Shown: piece by piece, positions 27,712-37,747 of the stretch | How positions within the stretch are numbered: the first letter of the stretch is position 1 | Layout: the number at the start of each line of letters is the position of its first letter | From: Actinomycetota bacterium | GTDB taxonomy: Bacteria; Actinomycetota; Actinomycetes; S36-B12; UBA5976 | NCBI GenBank assembly: GCA_947452765.1 | Contig: CANGDR010000013.1 | Location: forward strand, 1-46,083 | Direction: 5' to 3' | DNA: 46,083 nt | Translations under genes and position numbers: made by a program | The notes under the pieces: generated by a model | What the model saw: only the letters and a program-made list of their open reading frames with translations | What the model was told of the DNA's origin: nothing | Databases searched by the model: none

Positions 27712-29013
27712 TTAGTTAACAGAGCCGGGGTGAGTCATTCGGCCTTCGGTAATGTCAGTTGCAGCTTGCAACCGCAAACTTATCCGATCTATCTTCCCAG
27801 AGTCGAGCATGGGTAGTTGATTTACAAACCTGATTCGGCGAGGTGTTGCCGCTCGTCCAATTTGATTGCTAACAACTTGTCTGATCTCCTGCTCTAGCTC
27901 GTCGGTGTTCTGATCATGTGATCTTGTGACTACATAAGCAACTGGAAGTGAACCCCAAAGTTCATCAGCAATGTCAATGATCGCTACGTCGGAAATCATC
28001 GGATGATGTCTAATAATTGATTCGATCGCCGAAAGTGCCACGTTAACGCCGCCAACAATAACCACGTCATCGAGTCTTCCCAAAACATGAAGCAGGCCGT
28101 GACTGTCCAACTTGCCAACATCTTGGGTAACAAGTCGTTGATCAATGAAACTCAGCGAATCTAAATCAGGACGTAGGCGGTATCCACTGGCGATTACGGG
28201 ACCAGAGATTGAGATACGGCCTGGCTCAACATCGTCTTGCGTACCAATTGAAATTGAAACTCCATCAATCGGCTGTCCGTCAAATACACAACCACCACAG
28301 GTTTCACTCATGCCATATGAGACGGCAACATTAACGCCTTCGTCGCGCAGTCGTTTCAGCAGTGGCTGTGGCGTTGCTGCCGCACCGCTGAGAATCAAGT
28401 CATAGGTTTGTAATGTTTCTAGTCCAACTTTTCCAGCATCAAGCAGGCGAGCTATTTGCGTTGGCACGAGTGAAACCATTAAGGCTCGCCCATCGGCATT
28501 TGATAATCGCTTAGCGCGCATTGTTGTGGCCGCAAATGCAGCAGCTTCGAATGGTCGGGCTCCACCGACCGAAGGATCAATTTCAAATGGGCTGCCGTTT
28601 AGCCAAGAGCGAACTAACACCATAATTCCAGCAATGCGATGGGCTGGCATGGAAATAACCCAACGATTATCAGTTCCAAACCGATTGCCAAAGGCTGCAG
28701 CTGATTTAATTAGGGCATCTTGTGTCAGCAGGACACCACGTGGCGCTCCGGTTGATCCGGATGTGGCGCAGACAATTGCGATTTCGTTGCTTTCGATTGG
28801 GAATTCGGGCTGATCCGGTTTCAGGGCCGCCAAGATCTGATCCACCACAGCAGGCGGACCTGTTGGGATGGGAACTATGGCTGGGCCGGATCCATCCAGG
28901 GCTGGACCGATGGCTGCGGCGAGGTTTAGGACTCCGCCCATACCTGGGGGAACCGTTACCGCCTTTAGTTTTCGCGGTTTCGGCAAATCACTGAATGTGT
29001 CAGATTGCGTCAT
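27712..29013 (-). CDS. menE: o-Succinylbenzoate-CoA ligase
   Basis: An AMP-forming acyl-CoA synthetase that activates o-succinylbenzoate, 433 residues. The P-loop is ATSGSTGAPRG (TSGSTG 84-89), followed by YGMSETCGGCVFDG, the adenine site, and the C-terminal catalytic lysine in LDSGKIDR. The N-terminal domain is short, as in other actinobacterial MenE. It is the first gene of menE-menA, divergent from menB with a 54-base gap. TAGGCT stands 7 bases before the ATG instead of a ribosome site. Confidence 0.94.
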   Translation of the reverse strand: MTQSDTFSDLPKPRKLKAVTVPPGMGGVLNLAAAIGPALDGSGPAIVPIPTGPPAVVDQILAALKPDQPEFPIESNEIAIVCATSGSTGAPRGVLLTQDALIKSAAAFGNRFGTDNRWVISMPAHRIAGIMVLVRSWLNGSPFEIDPSVGGARPFEAAAFAATTMRAKRLSNADGRALMVSLVPTQIARLLDAGKVGLETLQTYDLILSGAAATPQPLLKRLRDEGVNVAVSYGMSETCGGCVFDGQPIDGVSISIGTQDDVEPGRISISGPVIASGYRLRPDLDSLSFIDQRLVTQDVGKLDSHGLLHVLGRLDDVVIVGGVNVALSAIESIIRHHPMISDVAIIDIADELWGSLPVAYVVTRSHDQNTDELEQEIRQVVSNQIGRAATPRRIRFVNQLPMLDSGKIDRISLRLQAATDITEGRMTHPGSVN

Positions 29014-29020
29014 CGAGACT

Positions 29021-29026
29021 AGCCTA
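29021..29026 (-). promoter_or_regulatory. -10 element of menE-menA
   Basis: TAGGCT (minus strand) is 7 bases before the ATG at 29013, inside the menE-menB divergent gap. Confidence 0.5.
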
Positions 29027-29067
29027 GAGCGAAGTACTGTTCCGCAAGATTTTTCCTAAGGTTTGCT

Positions 29068-30000
29068 ATGGATACCCGCACAAAGTATGTTCTTCCGCCA
29101 GTCGTGGCCGACGACAGCCCGGCTAAGGATGACCCAAGTTTCTCTTCAATAGAGCCTGCCTGCGATTGGGTTCGGCATGGTGACTACACCGACATAATTT
29201 TTGAAACCTCAACCGGCGAATCAGCAGGAATCGCAAAGATCACAATTAACCGTCCCGAAAAGCGAAATGCGTTTCGACCACAGACTGTGCAAGAAATGAT
29301 TCATGCCCTTGATATCGCACGCGATGATCAAACGATTGGCGTAGTAATTCTGACGGGTCAGGGTGACTGGGCATTCTGCAGTGGCGGCGATCAAATGATT
29401 CGTGGCGATGATGGTTACATCGGAAGTGATGCCGTAGCACAAGCTGGCATCGGACGGTTGAACGTTCTTGATTTGCAGATTGCAATTCGCCGAATTCCAA
29501 AACCAGTAGTTGCGATGGTTGCGGGCTACTCAATAGGTGGTGGACATGTACTTCATGTTGTCTGCGATTTAACTATTGCTGCTGATAATGCTCGCTTCGG
29601 ACAAACTGGGCCAATCGTAGGTTCCTTCGATGGCGGTTACGGTTCAGGCTTGTTAGCAAGACACATTGGACAGAAACGCGCTCGCGAAATTTGGTTCACG
29701 TGTCGCCAGTATGGTGCCGAGCAAGCGTATGACTGGGGTTTGGTTAATTCAGTTGTGCCACTTGTTGATTTAGAAAAAGAGACGGTTACTTGGTGTGATG
29801 AAATGCTTGCGCTTTCACCACTTGCACTTCGCATGCTTAAAGCAAGTCACAATGCAGCTGACGATGGCTTGGCTGGAATTCAACAACTGGCTGGAGACGC
29901 AACCCTTTTGTTCTACATGAGCGAAGAGGGTCAAGAAGGACGCAACGCTTACAAGGAAAAGCGTCGTCCTGATTTCAGCAAGTTCCCAAAGCGCCCATAG
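29068..30000 (+). CDS. menB: 1,4-dihydroxy-2-naphthoyl-CoA synthase
   Basis: A crotonase-fold enzyme (310 residues) that cyclises o-succinylbenzoyl-CoA. Marks: [18 protein letters not shown] (60-77), the oxyanion/substrate loop FCSGGDQ (103-109), and [36 protein letters not shown]. The last segment has the Gly/Asp pattern and bicarbonate-type active site of this branch. An N-terminal extension of about 35 residues precedes the fold. AAGG lies 6 bases before the ATG. menC follows after 18 bases. Confidence 0.96.
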   Translation: MDTRTKYVLPPVVADDSPAKDDPSFSSIEPACDWVRHGDYTDIIFETSTGESAGIAKITINRPEKRNAFRPQTVQEMIHALDIARDDQTIGVVILTGQGDWAFCSGGDQMIRGDDGYIGSDAVAQAGIGRLNVLDLQIAIRRIPKPVVAMVAGYSIGGGHVLHVVCDLTIAADNARFGQTGPIVGSFDGGYGSGLLARHIGQKRAREIWFTCRQYGAEQAYDWGLVNSVVPLVDLEKETVTWCDEMLALSPLALRMLKASHNAADDGLAGIQQLAGDATLLFYMSEEGQEGRNAYKEKRRPDFSKFPKRP

Positions 30001-30018
30001 AGCTAGTTGCTTAACTAA

Positions 30019-31071
30019 ATGTCGATCGTCGAAATTGCGCAGTCAGCTTCGCCGTTCGCTTTGCCGCTCACTAGTCAATTTCGTCAAACGACCATGCGCA
30101 CTGGTGTTGTGATTGCAGGTTCATCAGGTTGGGGCGAGTTTGCGCCGTTCCCGGAATACGATGCAGAAGTTTCTGGAAAGTGGTTAGCGGGCGCCTTAGA
30201 AGCAGCCTTTGGAAATTTTCCAACAAAACTTCGCACTGAAATTCCAGTCAACGCAATAATTCCCATTCTTGACTTAGCAGGGACTCGAGCTGCCGTAACT
30301 AACGCAGTAGCAAACTATGGCATGTCGACGATCAAGGTGAAAGTTAACGATGGCACAGCAGCATCACTTGGCAACGACATTGACCGAATTAAGGCAGTGC
30401 GAGAAACCCTCGATGCAATGGGCGTTGAAGGAAAAATTCGAATAGATGTAAATGGCACTTGGCGTCCGGCCGAAGCCAGTGAAAGCCTTTCTTCCCTTAA
30501 TGAGGCTGCCGGAGGTTTGGACTTTGTGGAACAACCTTGTGCGACGATCGCTGAATTGCTCGAACTAAAAAAGCTAATGAACGCGTGGTCCGCGCCGATA
30601 AAAATCGCGGTCGACGAATCTATTCGCCTAAATCAATCTCTGGATATTTCAGCAATTCGAGAAGTAGCAGATGTAGTAATTCTTAAAGCAATTCCACTCG
30701 GTGGAGTTGCAAAAGCGTTAGAACTTGCATTGGCAATTGACTTACCCGTAGTAGTTAGTGGCTCCCTTGATAGTTCAGTTGGCTTATCTAGTGGAATTTC
30801 CTTGGCAGCCAGCGTTCCCAATTTGTATGGAGCCTGCGGACTCGGCACCGGATTATTGTTCGCTCGAGACCTAGTTACTGAAACCACAACACCGGTCGCC
30901 GGGTTGATCCCGGTCCGTCGAAGTTCTCCGGATGCAACGCTACTTTCGCAAGCAGGTGCGGGGGTAACCGAGACCGAGAGAGAATGGTGGCGCACCAGAA
31001 TTATCGAGGCTTGGCATGCCAGTGCGTGTGATTTAGTTAGCCCTGAAATCCGAGAGGCAGTTGAAATCTGA
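30019..31071 (+). CDS. menC: o-Succinylbenzoate synthase
   Basis: An enolase-superfamily dehydratase making OSB from SHCHC, 350 residues. Acid-base lysines are Lys108 (IKVKV) and Lys223 (VILKAIPLGG); metal ligands are Asp143 (RIDVNG), Glu171 (FVEQPC) and Asp199 (IAVDES). The capping domain has GWGEFAPFPEYD. The sequence is complete and looks active. The TGA overlaps the menD ATG by one base, so translation is coupled. Confidence 0.93.
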   Translation: MSIVEIAQSASPFALPLTSQFRQTTMRTGVVIAGSSGWGEFAPFPEYDAEVSGKWLAGALEAAFGNFPTKLRTEIPVNAIIPILDLAGTRAAVTNAVANYGMSTIKVKVNDGTAASLGNDIDRIKAVRETLDAMGVEGKIRIDVNGTWRPAEASESLSSLNEAAGGLDFVEQPCATIAELLELKKLMNAWSAPIKIAVDESIRLNQSLDISAIREVADVVILKAIPLGGVAKALELALAIDLPVVVSGSLDSSVGLSSGISLAASVPNLYGACGLGTGLLFARDLVTETTTPVAGLIPVRRSSPDATLLSQAGAGVTETEREWWRTRIIEAWHASACDLVSPEIREAVEI

Positions 31072-32705
31072 TGAATGCTTCAACCCAAGCTGCCCGACTC
31101 GTGGTTGAGCGCTGCTTGGCTTACGGCGCTAAACATGTGGTGATTGCGCCGGGTTCGAGATCAGCGCCACTTTCGTGGGCTTTCGCGCAGGCTGAAAAGG
31201 CTGGGGCGATAAAAATTCATGTCCGGATAGATGAACGAGATGCTGGATTTTTAGCTCTCGGTTTGGCAAAAGCCTCACGTACTCCAGTCCCAGTTGTTGT
31301 GACATCTGGTTCAGCAGTCGCAAATTTATTTCCGGCGATGGTTGAGGCTTATGAAAGTGCAATTCCGGTAGTTGTCCTAAGTGCCGATCGCCCGTCGACT
31401 GCCCGCGGAACTCGGTCACCACAAACTATTAATCAGGCGGGTCTTTTCGGAACCTTTGCGATTGCCAATCTAGATATTGAAATCGGTAAAGCCAACGCAC
31501 CTGAATTAGATCAGGCGCTAGAAGTTGCAACTGCTACGCGGCAAGGGCCGATTCAAATTAATGTGCAATTTGATTTACCACTTATGCCCGATGTAACAGA
31601 TTTAACCTGGGTACCGAACGTTACTCAAACTGTGCGACCGGAGTTAAGTGCGACTCGTGCGGAAATTGTCCTACCTACAACCGGCGTAGTCATTGTTGGT
31701 GATACTTGTGATTCAACGGCAATCGCGCAAGTTGATGAATTGTCTCGAAACTTGGGTTGGCCGATTATTTGGGAGCCGACTGGAAATGCCCACTCACTAC
31801 CTAATGCACTTTCGCATGGTGTTTTAGTTATTCAGTCCAAGCAACTTCCAGTTCCCGAAGCCGTAATTACTGTTGGCGCGGTCGGTCTATCCCGAGCTGT
31901 TTTGAACTTGCTGAAACAAACTCCACTGCACATCGCAATTCAAACTTTGTCAGACGGTCCCGAGCCTCCTAATCCTGTTAGATCTGCAGCCCAAGTTTTG
32001 AATTACGTACCAACCTCGCAAGTTAAGCCAAACGCTGATTGGTATACGCTTTGGCAAAATGCAGATGAGGTCGCTCAAGAAATTGTTGAAAGAGAACTTT
32101 CGCCGCAAACACTTTCGGGGTTAAGCGCTGCAGTAGAGGTTTGGCGCCATGCAGCCGAGGACGAGAACTTGTTCGTGGCTGCTTCCTGGGCAGTTCGACA
32201 TCTCGAGGCTTATGCGGGTAACCGGGCGGGACTTCAGGTGTTTGGTAACCGCGGTGCAAATGGAATCGATGGCCTAATTTCGACTGCATATGGAATCGCA
32301 AGTGTGGAATCGAAGCGCACATATCTACTAATTGGTGACATCGCTTTCTTGCATGATATCGGTGGCCTAAATATTCCTGAGGCAGAGACCCAACCGCCAT
32401 TAACGATTGTTGTTTTAGATAACGATGGCAGCGGGATATTTAGTCAACTAGAGCAAGGTGCGACCGAATACCAAGAACATTACGAAAAAGTATTCGGAAC
32501 CCCACACGGCAAAGACTTGTGGGTAATTGCCGAAGCCCTGGGTATTCCAGCCAAGCGGGTAACAACTAAAACTGAATTAGCATTTGCGTTAAAGAATTCT
32601 GCAAATTTCCCAGGATTAAATGTAATTGTCTGCACTACTGGATCTCGTAATGTTGAATTTGAACTAATTAAATCGATTGCAACCAAGGTTGGAGAATCAT
32701 TATGA
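31071..32705 (+). CDS. menD: SEPHCHC synthase MenD
   Basis: A thiamine diphosphate enzyme joining isochorismate and 2-oxoglutarate, 544 residues. The N-terminal domain starts TQAARLVVERCLAYGAKHVVIAPGSRSAPL, with the family RIDERDAGFLALGLAKAS and VTSGSAVANLFPAMVEA. The ThDP/Mg site is GDIAFLHDIGGL followed about 30 residues on by NDGSGIFSQLEQG. It is coupled to menC upstream and, by an ATGA overlap, to the peptidase gene downstream. Corresponds to Rv0555. Confidence 0.95.
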   Translation: MNASTQAARLVVERCLAYGAKHVVIAPGSRSAPLSWAFAQAEKAGAIKIHVRIDERDAGFLALGLAKASRTPVPVVVTSGSAVANLFPAMVEAYESAIPVVVLSADRPSTARGTRSPQTINQAGLFGTFAIANLDIEIGKANAPELDQALEVATATRQGPIQINVQFDLPLMPDVTDLTWVPNVTQTVRPELSATRAEIVLPTTGVVIVGDTCDSTAIAQVDELSRNLGWPIIWEPTGNAHSLPNALSHGVLVIQSKQLPVPEAVITVGAVGLSRAVLNLLKQTPLHIAIQTLSDGPEPPNPVRSAAQVLNYVPTSQVKPNADWYTLWQNADEVAQEIVERELSPQTLSGLSAAVEVWRHAAEDENLFVAASWAVRHLEAYAGNRAGLQVFGNRGANGIDGLISTAYGIASVESKRTYLLIGDIAFLHDIGGLNIPEAETQPPLTIVVLDNDGSGIFSQLEQGATEYQEHYEKVFGTPHGKDLWVIAEALGIPAKRVTTKTELAFALKNSANFPGLNVIVCTTGSRNVEFELIKSIATKVGESL

Positions 32706-33826
32706 GAGCTCGCGATTTAGGAATTCCATTCGACGGCACCACCGGTCGGCTAAATGCGATTACCGATGTACCTGGCTTAGCAGTCGGAATGGTTACCTTG
32801 AATTCTGGTGAAGGAGAATTAGTAACTGATCAAGGTCCAATTCGCACTGGAGTAACAGCGATCCTCCCAGTCGGTTCAACTCGTGCCTACGAAGCAATTC
32901 CAGCTGCTATCTATTCGCTTAACGGCAATGGCGAAATGACTGGCTCGCACTGGATTAAGGAAACTGGTGGACTGTCTGGCCCAGTCATGATTACAAATAC
33001 GCATGCCGTCGGAACCATACATCGCGGCGTAATTGAATGGACCAAAAAATACCATCCAGCAGCAGCAAATGAGTGGCTACTTCCAGTCGTTGCCGAAACT
33101 TGGGATGGATATTTAAACGACATAAATGGTCCTCATGTGAAAACTGAGCATGCAGTTGCCGCAATTGAAGCAGCTGCTAGTGGAGAAGTATCCGAGGGTT
33201 CCTACGGTGGCGGCACTGGGATGAATTGTTATGGATTTAAAGGTGGCAATGGCACTGCATCCCGGATAGTTCCATTTGGTGGCACCGATTACATAGTTGG
33301 AGTTTTCCTGCAAGCAAACTTCGGAGATCGCAAAGAACTTCGCATCGCAGGTGTACCAATGGGTGATTTAGATGTACCAAATCCAATGGATGACGACACC
33401 TGGGTTGATCGCGATCGTAAGCGAGCTGTACCAGGTGGCGCCGGCTCGGTAATAGCCGTGGTGGCAACTAACGCACCGTTACTACCTGCACAATGCGAAG
33501 CGCTAGCGCGTCGAGTGCCACTAGGGCTAGCGCGAACTGGCACTGCTGGTGGACACTTCAGCGGTGACATTTTCTTAGCTTTTTCTACCGCGCAGCCAGG
33601 TCCGCTATCTAGTGGGTTCCCAATTGAATCTCGCAACGTTGCGAAATTGCGAAGTTTGGAATTTATTCCCTGGAACTATATGGACGCGTTTTATACCGCG
33701 GTTGTGCAAGCCGTAGAAGAGGCAGTACTTAACGCCCTGGTAAATAACGAAACTATGGTTGGGCGAGATGGGAACATTTCTTATGCGTTGCCACATGAGC
33801 AAGTCATGGCCCGCATTAATCGCTGA
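32702..33826 (+). CDS. P1 family (DmpA-type) aminopeptidase
   Basis: A 374-residue N-terminal nucleophile hydrolase of peptidase family S58 (L-aminopeptidase / D-esterase DmpA and relatives). Self-cleavage is expected between Gly248 and Ser249 in PGGAGSVIAVVATNAPL; the freed serine is the nucleophile. Other family stretches: TDVPGLAVG, RTGVTAILP, GSYGGGTGMNCYGFKGG and HFSGDIFLAFST. There is no signal peptide, so it is cytoplasmic. ATGA overlap with menD implies shared translation, though no link to menaquinone is known. It stands at the end of the men run, without any alpha/beta hydrolase (menH) in sight. Confidence 0.93.
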   Translation: MRARDLGIPFDGTTGRLNAITDVPGLAVGMVTLNSGEGELVTDQGPIRTGVTAILPVGSTRAYEAIPAAIYSLNGNGEMTGSHWIKETGGLSGPVMITNTHAVGTIHRGVIEWTKKYHPAAANEWLLPVVAETWDGYLNDINGPHVKTEHAVAAIEAAASGEVSEGSYGGGTGMNCYGFKGGNGTASRIVPFGGTDYIVGVFLQANFGDRKELRIAGVPMGDLDVPNPMDDDTWVDRDRKRAVPGGAGSVIAVVATNAPLLPAQCEALARRVPLGLARTGTAGGHFSGDIFLAFSTAQPGPLSSGFPIESRNVAKLRSLEFIPWNYMDAFYTAVVQAVEEAVLNALVNNETMVGRDGNISYALPHEQVMARINR

Positions 33827-33884
33827 AATCCTGCATTTGTCACACCTTGGAAGTACGGTGTAACTATATCAAAAGGGGAAGTCA

Positions 33885-34742
33885 GTGGCCGAAAAGCAGT
33901 TACGGGTTGAAGTAGAACAACCAGCAAAACCAGCCTTACCTAAGCGCGTTTCCTATTCCCAAATGTCGCTATATCAACAATGTGGCTTGAAGTATTTCTT
34001 TTCTTATATTGATAGTTGGCGAGAACCACCTACTTCGGCACTTGCCGGAGGTTCCATAACTCATGAAGTAGTTGAATACCTTTACCGCTTAGAGCCAGCC
34101 GAGCGCACCGTAGAAAATGCTCTTGCATTGCTGCGTGAACACGGCCCCCGAATGTTAAAGCAAACCGAATATCTTCCCTTCGTAGACGACATCAAAATGA
34201 AGCACTCGGTTCGCGAAGCAGTTGAAAATTTATTTAAGGTAGAAAATCCACCAGAAGTTGTAGTGCAACCTGAGCATCTTGAAATGGAACTAAATGTTGT
34301 CATAAATGGTGTGAATTTTTTCGGTAAAGTCGATCGCTTCACCGTGGATGGCGTTAATCGAGTTACAGACTATAAAACTGGAAAAAGTCCAGGCAGATTC
34401 ATCGACGACAAGCTAGCGCAACCGTATCTATATGCCTTGGGGTTCAAAACACAGTATGACATTGATGTTGATGAAGTCGAACTGATTTTCTTAAATGCCC
34501 AAGAAGTTGTTAGGCGTCCAGCTGATATTGGGTTGGTAACAAGTATGGGAGAACAGCTTGCAACTATGCGTGCGAATTCTGAGCGTGATGTTGCGGAATC
34601 TGCGTGGGACGCTCGAGTGAGTCGACTTTGCGATTACTGTGCCTTTCAAAAAGTCTGCCCAGCGCGCAATCCTGATGCACCGCAACCAGGTTCAACGCTC
34701 TGCGACACCCAATTATCAGAGGCTGGACTACTTCACAAATAG
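33885..34742 (+). CDS. RecB-like PD-(D/E)XK nuclease with Fe-S cluster motif
   Basis: A 285-residue standalone exonuclease of the RecB/Cas4-like group. The core reads GSITHE (His60), GKVDRF (Asp150), TDYKTGKSPG (Asp162, Lys164) and the QPYLYAL helix (Gln179, Tyr183). Cys33, Cys249, Cys252 and Cys258 match the split pattern (one Cys far upstream, CxxC-x5-C at the end) that binds a 4Fe-4S cluster in AddB and Cas4. SYSQMSLYQQCGLKYFF is a typical opening. No helicase domain is attached. The GTG start has AAAAGGGGA 5 bases or so upstream. It overlaps the convergent 980-residue gene by 15 bases. Confidence 0.92.
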   Translation: MAEKQLRVEVEQPAKPALPKRVSYSQMSLYQQCGLKYFFSYIDSWREPPTSALAGGSITHEVVEYLYRLEPAERTVENALALLREHGPRMLKQTEYLPFVDDIKMKHSVREAVENLFKVENPPEVVVQPEHLEMELNVVINGVNFFGKVDRFTVDGVNRVTDYKTGKSPGRFIDDKLAQPYLYALGFKTQYDIDVDEVELIFLNAQEVVRRPADIGLVTSMGEQLATMRANSERDVAESAWDARVSRLCDYCAFQKVCPARNPDAPQPGSTLCDTQLSEAGLLHK

Positions 34743-37670
34743 ACCATCAGCTACAACGGTTAAGAACAAATCAACATCTGCATCGTTAATAACCATTGGT
34801 GGCTTGATCTTTAATACGTTGTTGGCCGGCCCATCCGATGAAAGAAAGACTCCGCGGTTTTTAGCGAATTCAATTAACTGACTGGTTACCTCAGTAGCTG
34901 GTCGCTGGGAGTCCTTGTTAAGGACAAGCTCTACTCCGATGAATAATCCACTGCCTCTTACGTCACCAATAAATTCACTCTTATGACTGAGGTCGCGGAA
35001 GCCTTCCATAATTCGGTTACCCATTCGAATCGCGTTCGCTTGTAAATCTTGATCAGCAATTACATCAAGAACCGCTTGACCAATCGCTGCTGAAACTGGA
35101 TTTCCACCAAATGTATTGAAGTACTCCATGCCCGTCATAAATGAATGGGCAATATCTGGTGTGGTTACTACGGCAGCTAATGGATGGCCATTTCCAATTG
35201 GCTTACCGATAGTCACGATATCTGGAACAACTCCATGCAATTCAAATCCCCAGAAACCTTCGCCAACTCGGCCCATCCCGATCTGGACTTCATCTGCAAT
35301 ACACACTCCGCCAGCGGCCCTAGTTAGTTCATAAGCGCTCTTTAAAAACCCATCGGCCAGTGTCACTTGTCCAGCCGTACTAACTATGGACTCACTAATA
35401 AATGCACAAAGGTCAAGTGGCAAGTCAGAAAGCTGAGATGCAAATTCAGCTGCGTACTTTTCACCCGCACCAGAACCTCGATGAATTCCTTTATAGCTAT
35501 CAGGAAGCGGAACTACGCGAACATGGTCCGGGCGACCACGGCCACCCTTGCCCGCAAATTTATAGGGACTGATATCAATAATGCTCGATATGTGTCCGTG
35601 GTAAGCGTGCTCAAGCGTAAGGATTCCTCGATTACCTGTGTGTGCTTGTGCTAATCGAAGTGCAAGGTCATTTGCTTCACTACCACTATTTACAAAAAAC
35701 ACCACGCTAAGTGGATCTGGAAAAGTAGCAGCTAACGCGCGCGCATATTCAATTGCATTTTGATTTACGTAACGAGTGTTGGTATTTAGGCGAGCCATCT
35801 GAGCTGCACCTGCTGCTACTACGCGAGGATGACCATGACCAACATGTGCCACATTGTTTACCAGGTCAAGGTATGGCTTGCCATCACGATCAAACAGGTA
35901 GGCGCCTTGACCGCGGACGATTTCGATCGGCTGGTCAAAGTTGAGGCTGAGTGCACGAGACATTACAACCTGACGCTCATCTAACAGATTTTTAGTTGAC
36001 AGGTGCGTGTGTGCGTCGGTGCCTTCTGCCATTTTCAAAATTAAGTTTGGGTTTGGGGAGATACTGCGCCACATCGGGACTTCAGTTTTTGGTGCCACGC
36101 CATATACATCAAGTCCCATGCCGCACAGGCTGGTCAAAAGTTGGAAGTGCGTATGTGGTGGCCAACCCACATTTTCAAATTCTTCACCCATGGTTGCAAT
36201 TTGGTCACCGGCTTTAATTGGCTTGCCAGTGAACAGCGGTTCCAAACTTGGTCGAGATAAGTGACCATACAAAGTCCAGAATGGAATTCCGTCACCAGTC
36301 TCGTGTCGCAGAATGATTACGGGTCCGTAATCCAGATGGACATTGTTGTCGTTGAAATATTCCACAGTTCCGTCATGCCCGGCATAAACCGGAGTGCCTG
36401 CGGGAGCACCAAGATCTACCCCAAGGTGAACCGTTCGACGATTTGGGTTGTCAATTGCATATGCTTCGCCTTCATAGACCAAGCGATCTTCGCAGTAATG
36501 CCCAATTGCTAACTTGGCCCCAGTTTCAGTCATCAAATCTTCAATTTGTTCTGTAGTCCGCGGAACGTTGTCGTTTTCGCTAGACCAGTCGAGCCAAACC
36601 TTTGTTACTTCGGAAAGTGGTGGCATGACAACATCAGCTGTAGGGGCTTTTCCACTCAACAACCATTGCCGAACTGCCCGGCTGGTCGGATTAGCGTCGT
36701 AGCCACATGCACTTCGGAAGCGGAAATGGCTTAAGTCGGAGTCGGTATTACAAAGCTTTGCAAATAGTTTTTCGAAGTGGTCTTGGCTCACCAAGAGGTA
36801 TTCATTTTCTGGCTGTGCAGTACTTTGAATTGCAGCCATCGTGATACTGGTTGCAATCCGAATTTTAATTAGCGAGAAGAGCAGCTCTAACTCACCTGGT
36901 GCTAGTGGTGCTACCTGGTGATAGCCACGAACTAGCGGCAGAATCTGGAGCACAGGATCTTCTAGGTCTGTCATGGCGTAGGCACATGCAACTGCTAAAC
37001 CGGCAATCCTCGGGGCATAAATCATGTCGCCGAAGTCGATTAACCCGACAACAGAATCACCTGAAACAACAATGTTATTTTCATTCGCATCATTGTGAAT
37101 TGCTTGAGCTGGAAGCTTAGTCAATTTTGGAAGTACAGATTGAATTGCATTCTCTAATGAAGTTTCGACAAGCTTGCGACTTAATTCATTCGGAATCAGA
37201 TCAATTGAGCTCATTAAATTTTCGAGTTGCAGTATGTTCCAACCAAATGTTCGATTAAGCAAGTCACTTGAGGATTCTGGTATTGCAGCAAGCGTTGCAT
37301 CGATCTGGCCAACAGTTTGTCCCAAAGTATGGAGTCGCTGAGTAGAAATTTGTTCGGCCGCCCATAACTCTCCGTCTACCCAAGTCAAGAGTCGACCAAT
37401 GTGCTCGGGTGACACTTGGATCAAGCTCTCACCGTGTGTTGTGAAAACCGTTTGTGGCACTGCCACTTTTGAATTTTCTGAGATCAGACCGAGCGCTACT
37501 TCTTGAATTTGGATTAGCTCTTTCTCGGATCCTGAGTGGGTTTTAAAAACAAAAGAACCAGAGTCAGATTCGACTTTGAAATTTAGGTCCCGCTCTCCAA
37601 CCAATTGCGAAATAGTTCCACTTATCCCGAAATGTTCTTTTAGCAGGGCGGAAACATCGTCAGATCTCAT
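34728..37670 (-). CDS. Kinase / M23 / class III aminotransferase-fold fusion
   Basis: A single 980-residue frame with three domains. (1) Residues 1 to about 330: APH-type small-molecule kinase, catalytic HNDANENN (192-199) and IDFGD (211-215). (2) About 385-525: M23/LytM fold with zinc residues His415, Asp419 ([14 protein letters not shown]) and His506-x-His508 (PPHTHFQ); YGHLS at 469. (3) About 560-980: class III aminotransferase fold, SGSEAND, Asp793 ([10 protein letters not shown]) and PLP-Lys823 (IGKPIG). The kinase and PLP parts resemble human hydroxylysine kinase and the phospho-lyases for phosphoethanolamine / 5-phosphohydroxylysine, where a kinase product is split to aldehyde, ammonia and phosphate. 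No signal peptide, so cytoplasmic. TAACAT is 6 bases before the ATG. The true substrate is unknown. Confidence 0.9.
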   Translation of the reverse strand: MRSDDVSALLKEHFGISGTISQLVGERDLNFKVESDSGSFVFKTHSGSEKELIQIQEVALGLISENSKVAVPQTVFTTHGESLIQVSPEHIGRLLTWVDGELWAAEQISTQRLHTLGQTVGQIDATLAAIPESSSDLLNRTFGWNILQLENLMSSIDLIPNELSRKLVETSLENAIQSVLPKLTKLPAQAIHNDANENNIVVSGDSVVGLIDFGDMIYAPRIAGLAVACAYAMTDLEDPVLQILPLVRGYHQVAPLAPGELELLFSLIKIRIATSITMAAIQSTAQPENEYLLVSQDHFEKLFAKLCNTDSDLSHFRFRSACGYDANPTSRAVRQWLLSGKAPTADVVMPPLSEVTKVWLDWSSENDNVPRTTEQIEDLMTETGAKLAIGHYCEDRLVYEGEAYAIDNPNRRTVHLGVDLGAPAGTPVYAGHDGTVEYFNDNNVHLDYGPVIILRHETGDGIPFWTLYGHLSRPSLEPLFTGKPIKAGDQIATMGEEFENVGWPPHTHFQLLTSLCGMGLDVYGVAPKTEVPMWRSISPNPNLILKMAEGTDAHTHLSTKNLLDERQVVMSRALSLNFDQPIEIVRGQGAYLFDRDGKPYLDLVNNVAHVGHGHPRVVAAGAAQMARLNTNTRYVNQNAIEYARALAATFPDPLSVVFFVNSGSEANDLALRLAQAHTGNRGILTLEHAYHGHISSIIDISPYKFAGKGGRGRPDHVRVVPLPDSYKGIHRGSGAGEKYAAEFASQLSDLPLDLCAFISESIVSTAGQVTLADGFLKSAYELTRAAGGVCIADEVQIGMGRVGEGFWGFELHGVVPDIVTIGKPIGNGHPLAAVVTTPDIAHSFMTGMEYFNTFGGNPVSAAIGQAVLDVIADQDLQANAIRMGNRIMEGFRDLSHKSEFIGDVRGSGLFIGVELVLNKDSQRPATEVTSQLIEFAKNRGVFLSSDGPANNVLKIKPPMVINDADVDLFLTVVADGLFVK

Positions 37671-37676
37671 GAATTC

Positions 37677-37682
37677 ATGTTA
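37677..37682 (-). promoter_or_regulatory. -10 element of the 980-residue fusion gene
   Basis: TAACAT (minus strand) stands 6 bases before the ATG at 37670. Confidence 0.5.
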
Positions 37683-37735
37683 GTGAAGTTCCCCTCAGTA
37701 AGCGGGAGCGATGAGGATTCTGGGCACTAAAGTTC

Positions 37736-37741
37736 TACACT
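37736..37741 (+). promoter_or_regulatory. -10 element of the membrane protein / P450 operon
   Basis: TACACT ends 6 bases before the ATG at 37748, in the 77-base divergent gap. Confidence 0.55.
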
Positions 37742-37747
37742 TTCCCT

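Noticed and set aside
32702-33826. The P1 peptidase as a substitute for MenH
   Set aside because: It has the DmpA N-terminal nucleophile motif and no alpha/beta hydrolase features.
34728-37670. Possibility that the 980-residue frame is an assembly or frameshift fusion
   Set aside because: The frame is continuous, all three domains keep their active residues in order, and similar bacterial fusions of this enzyme group are known.
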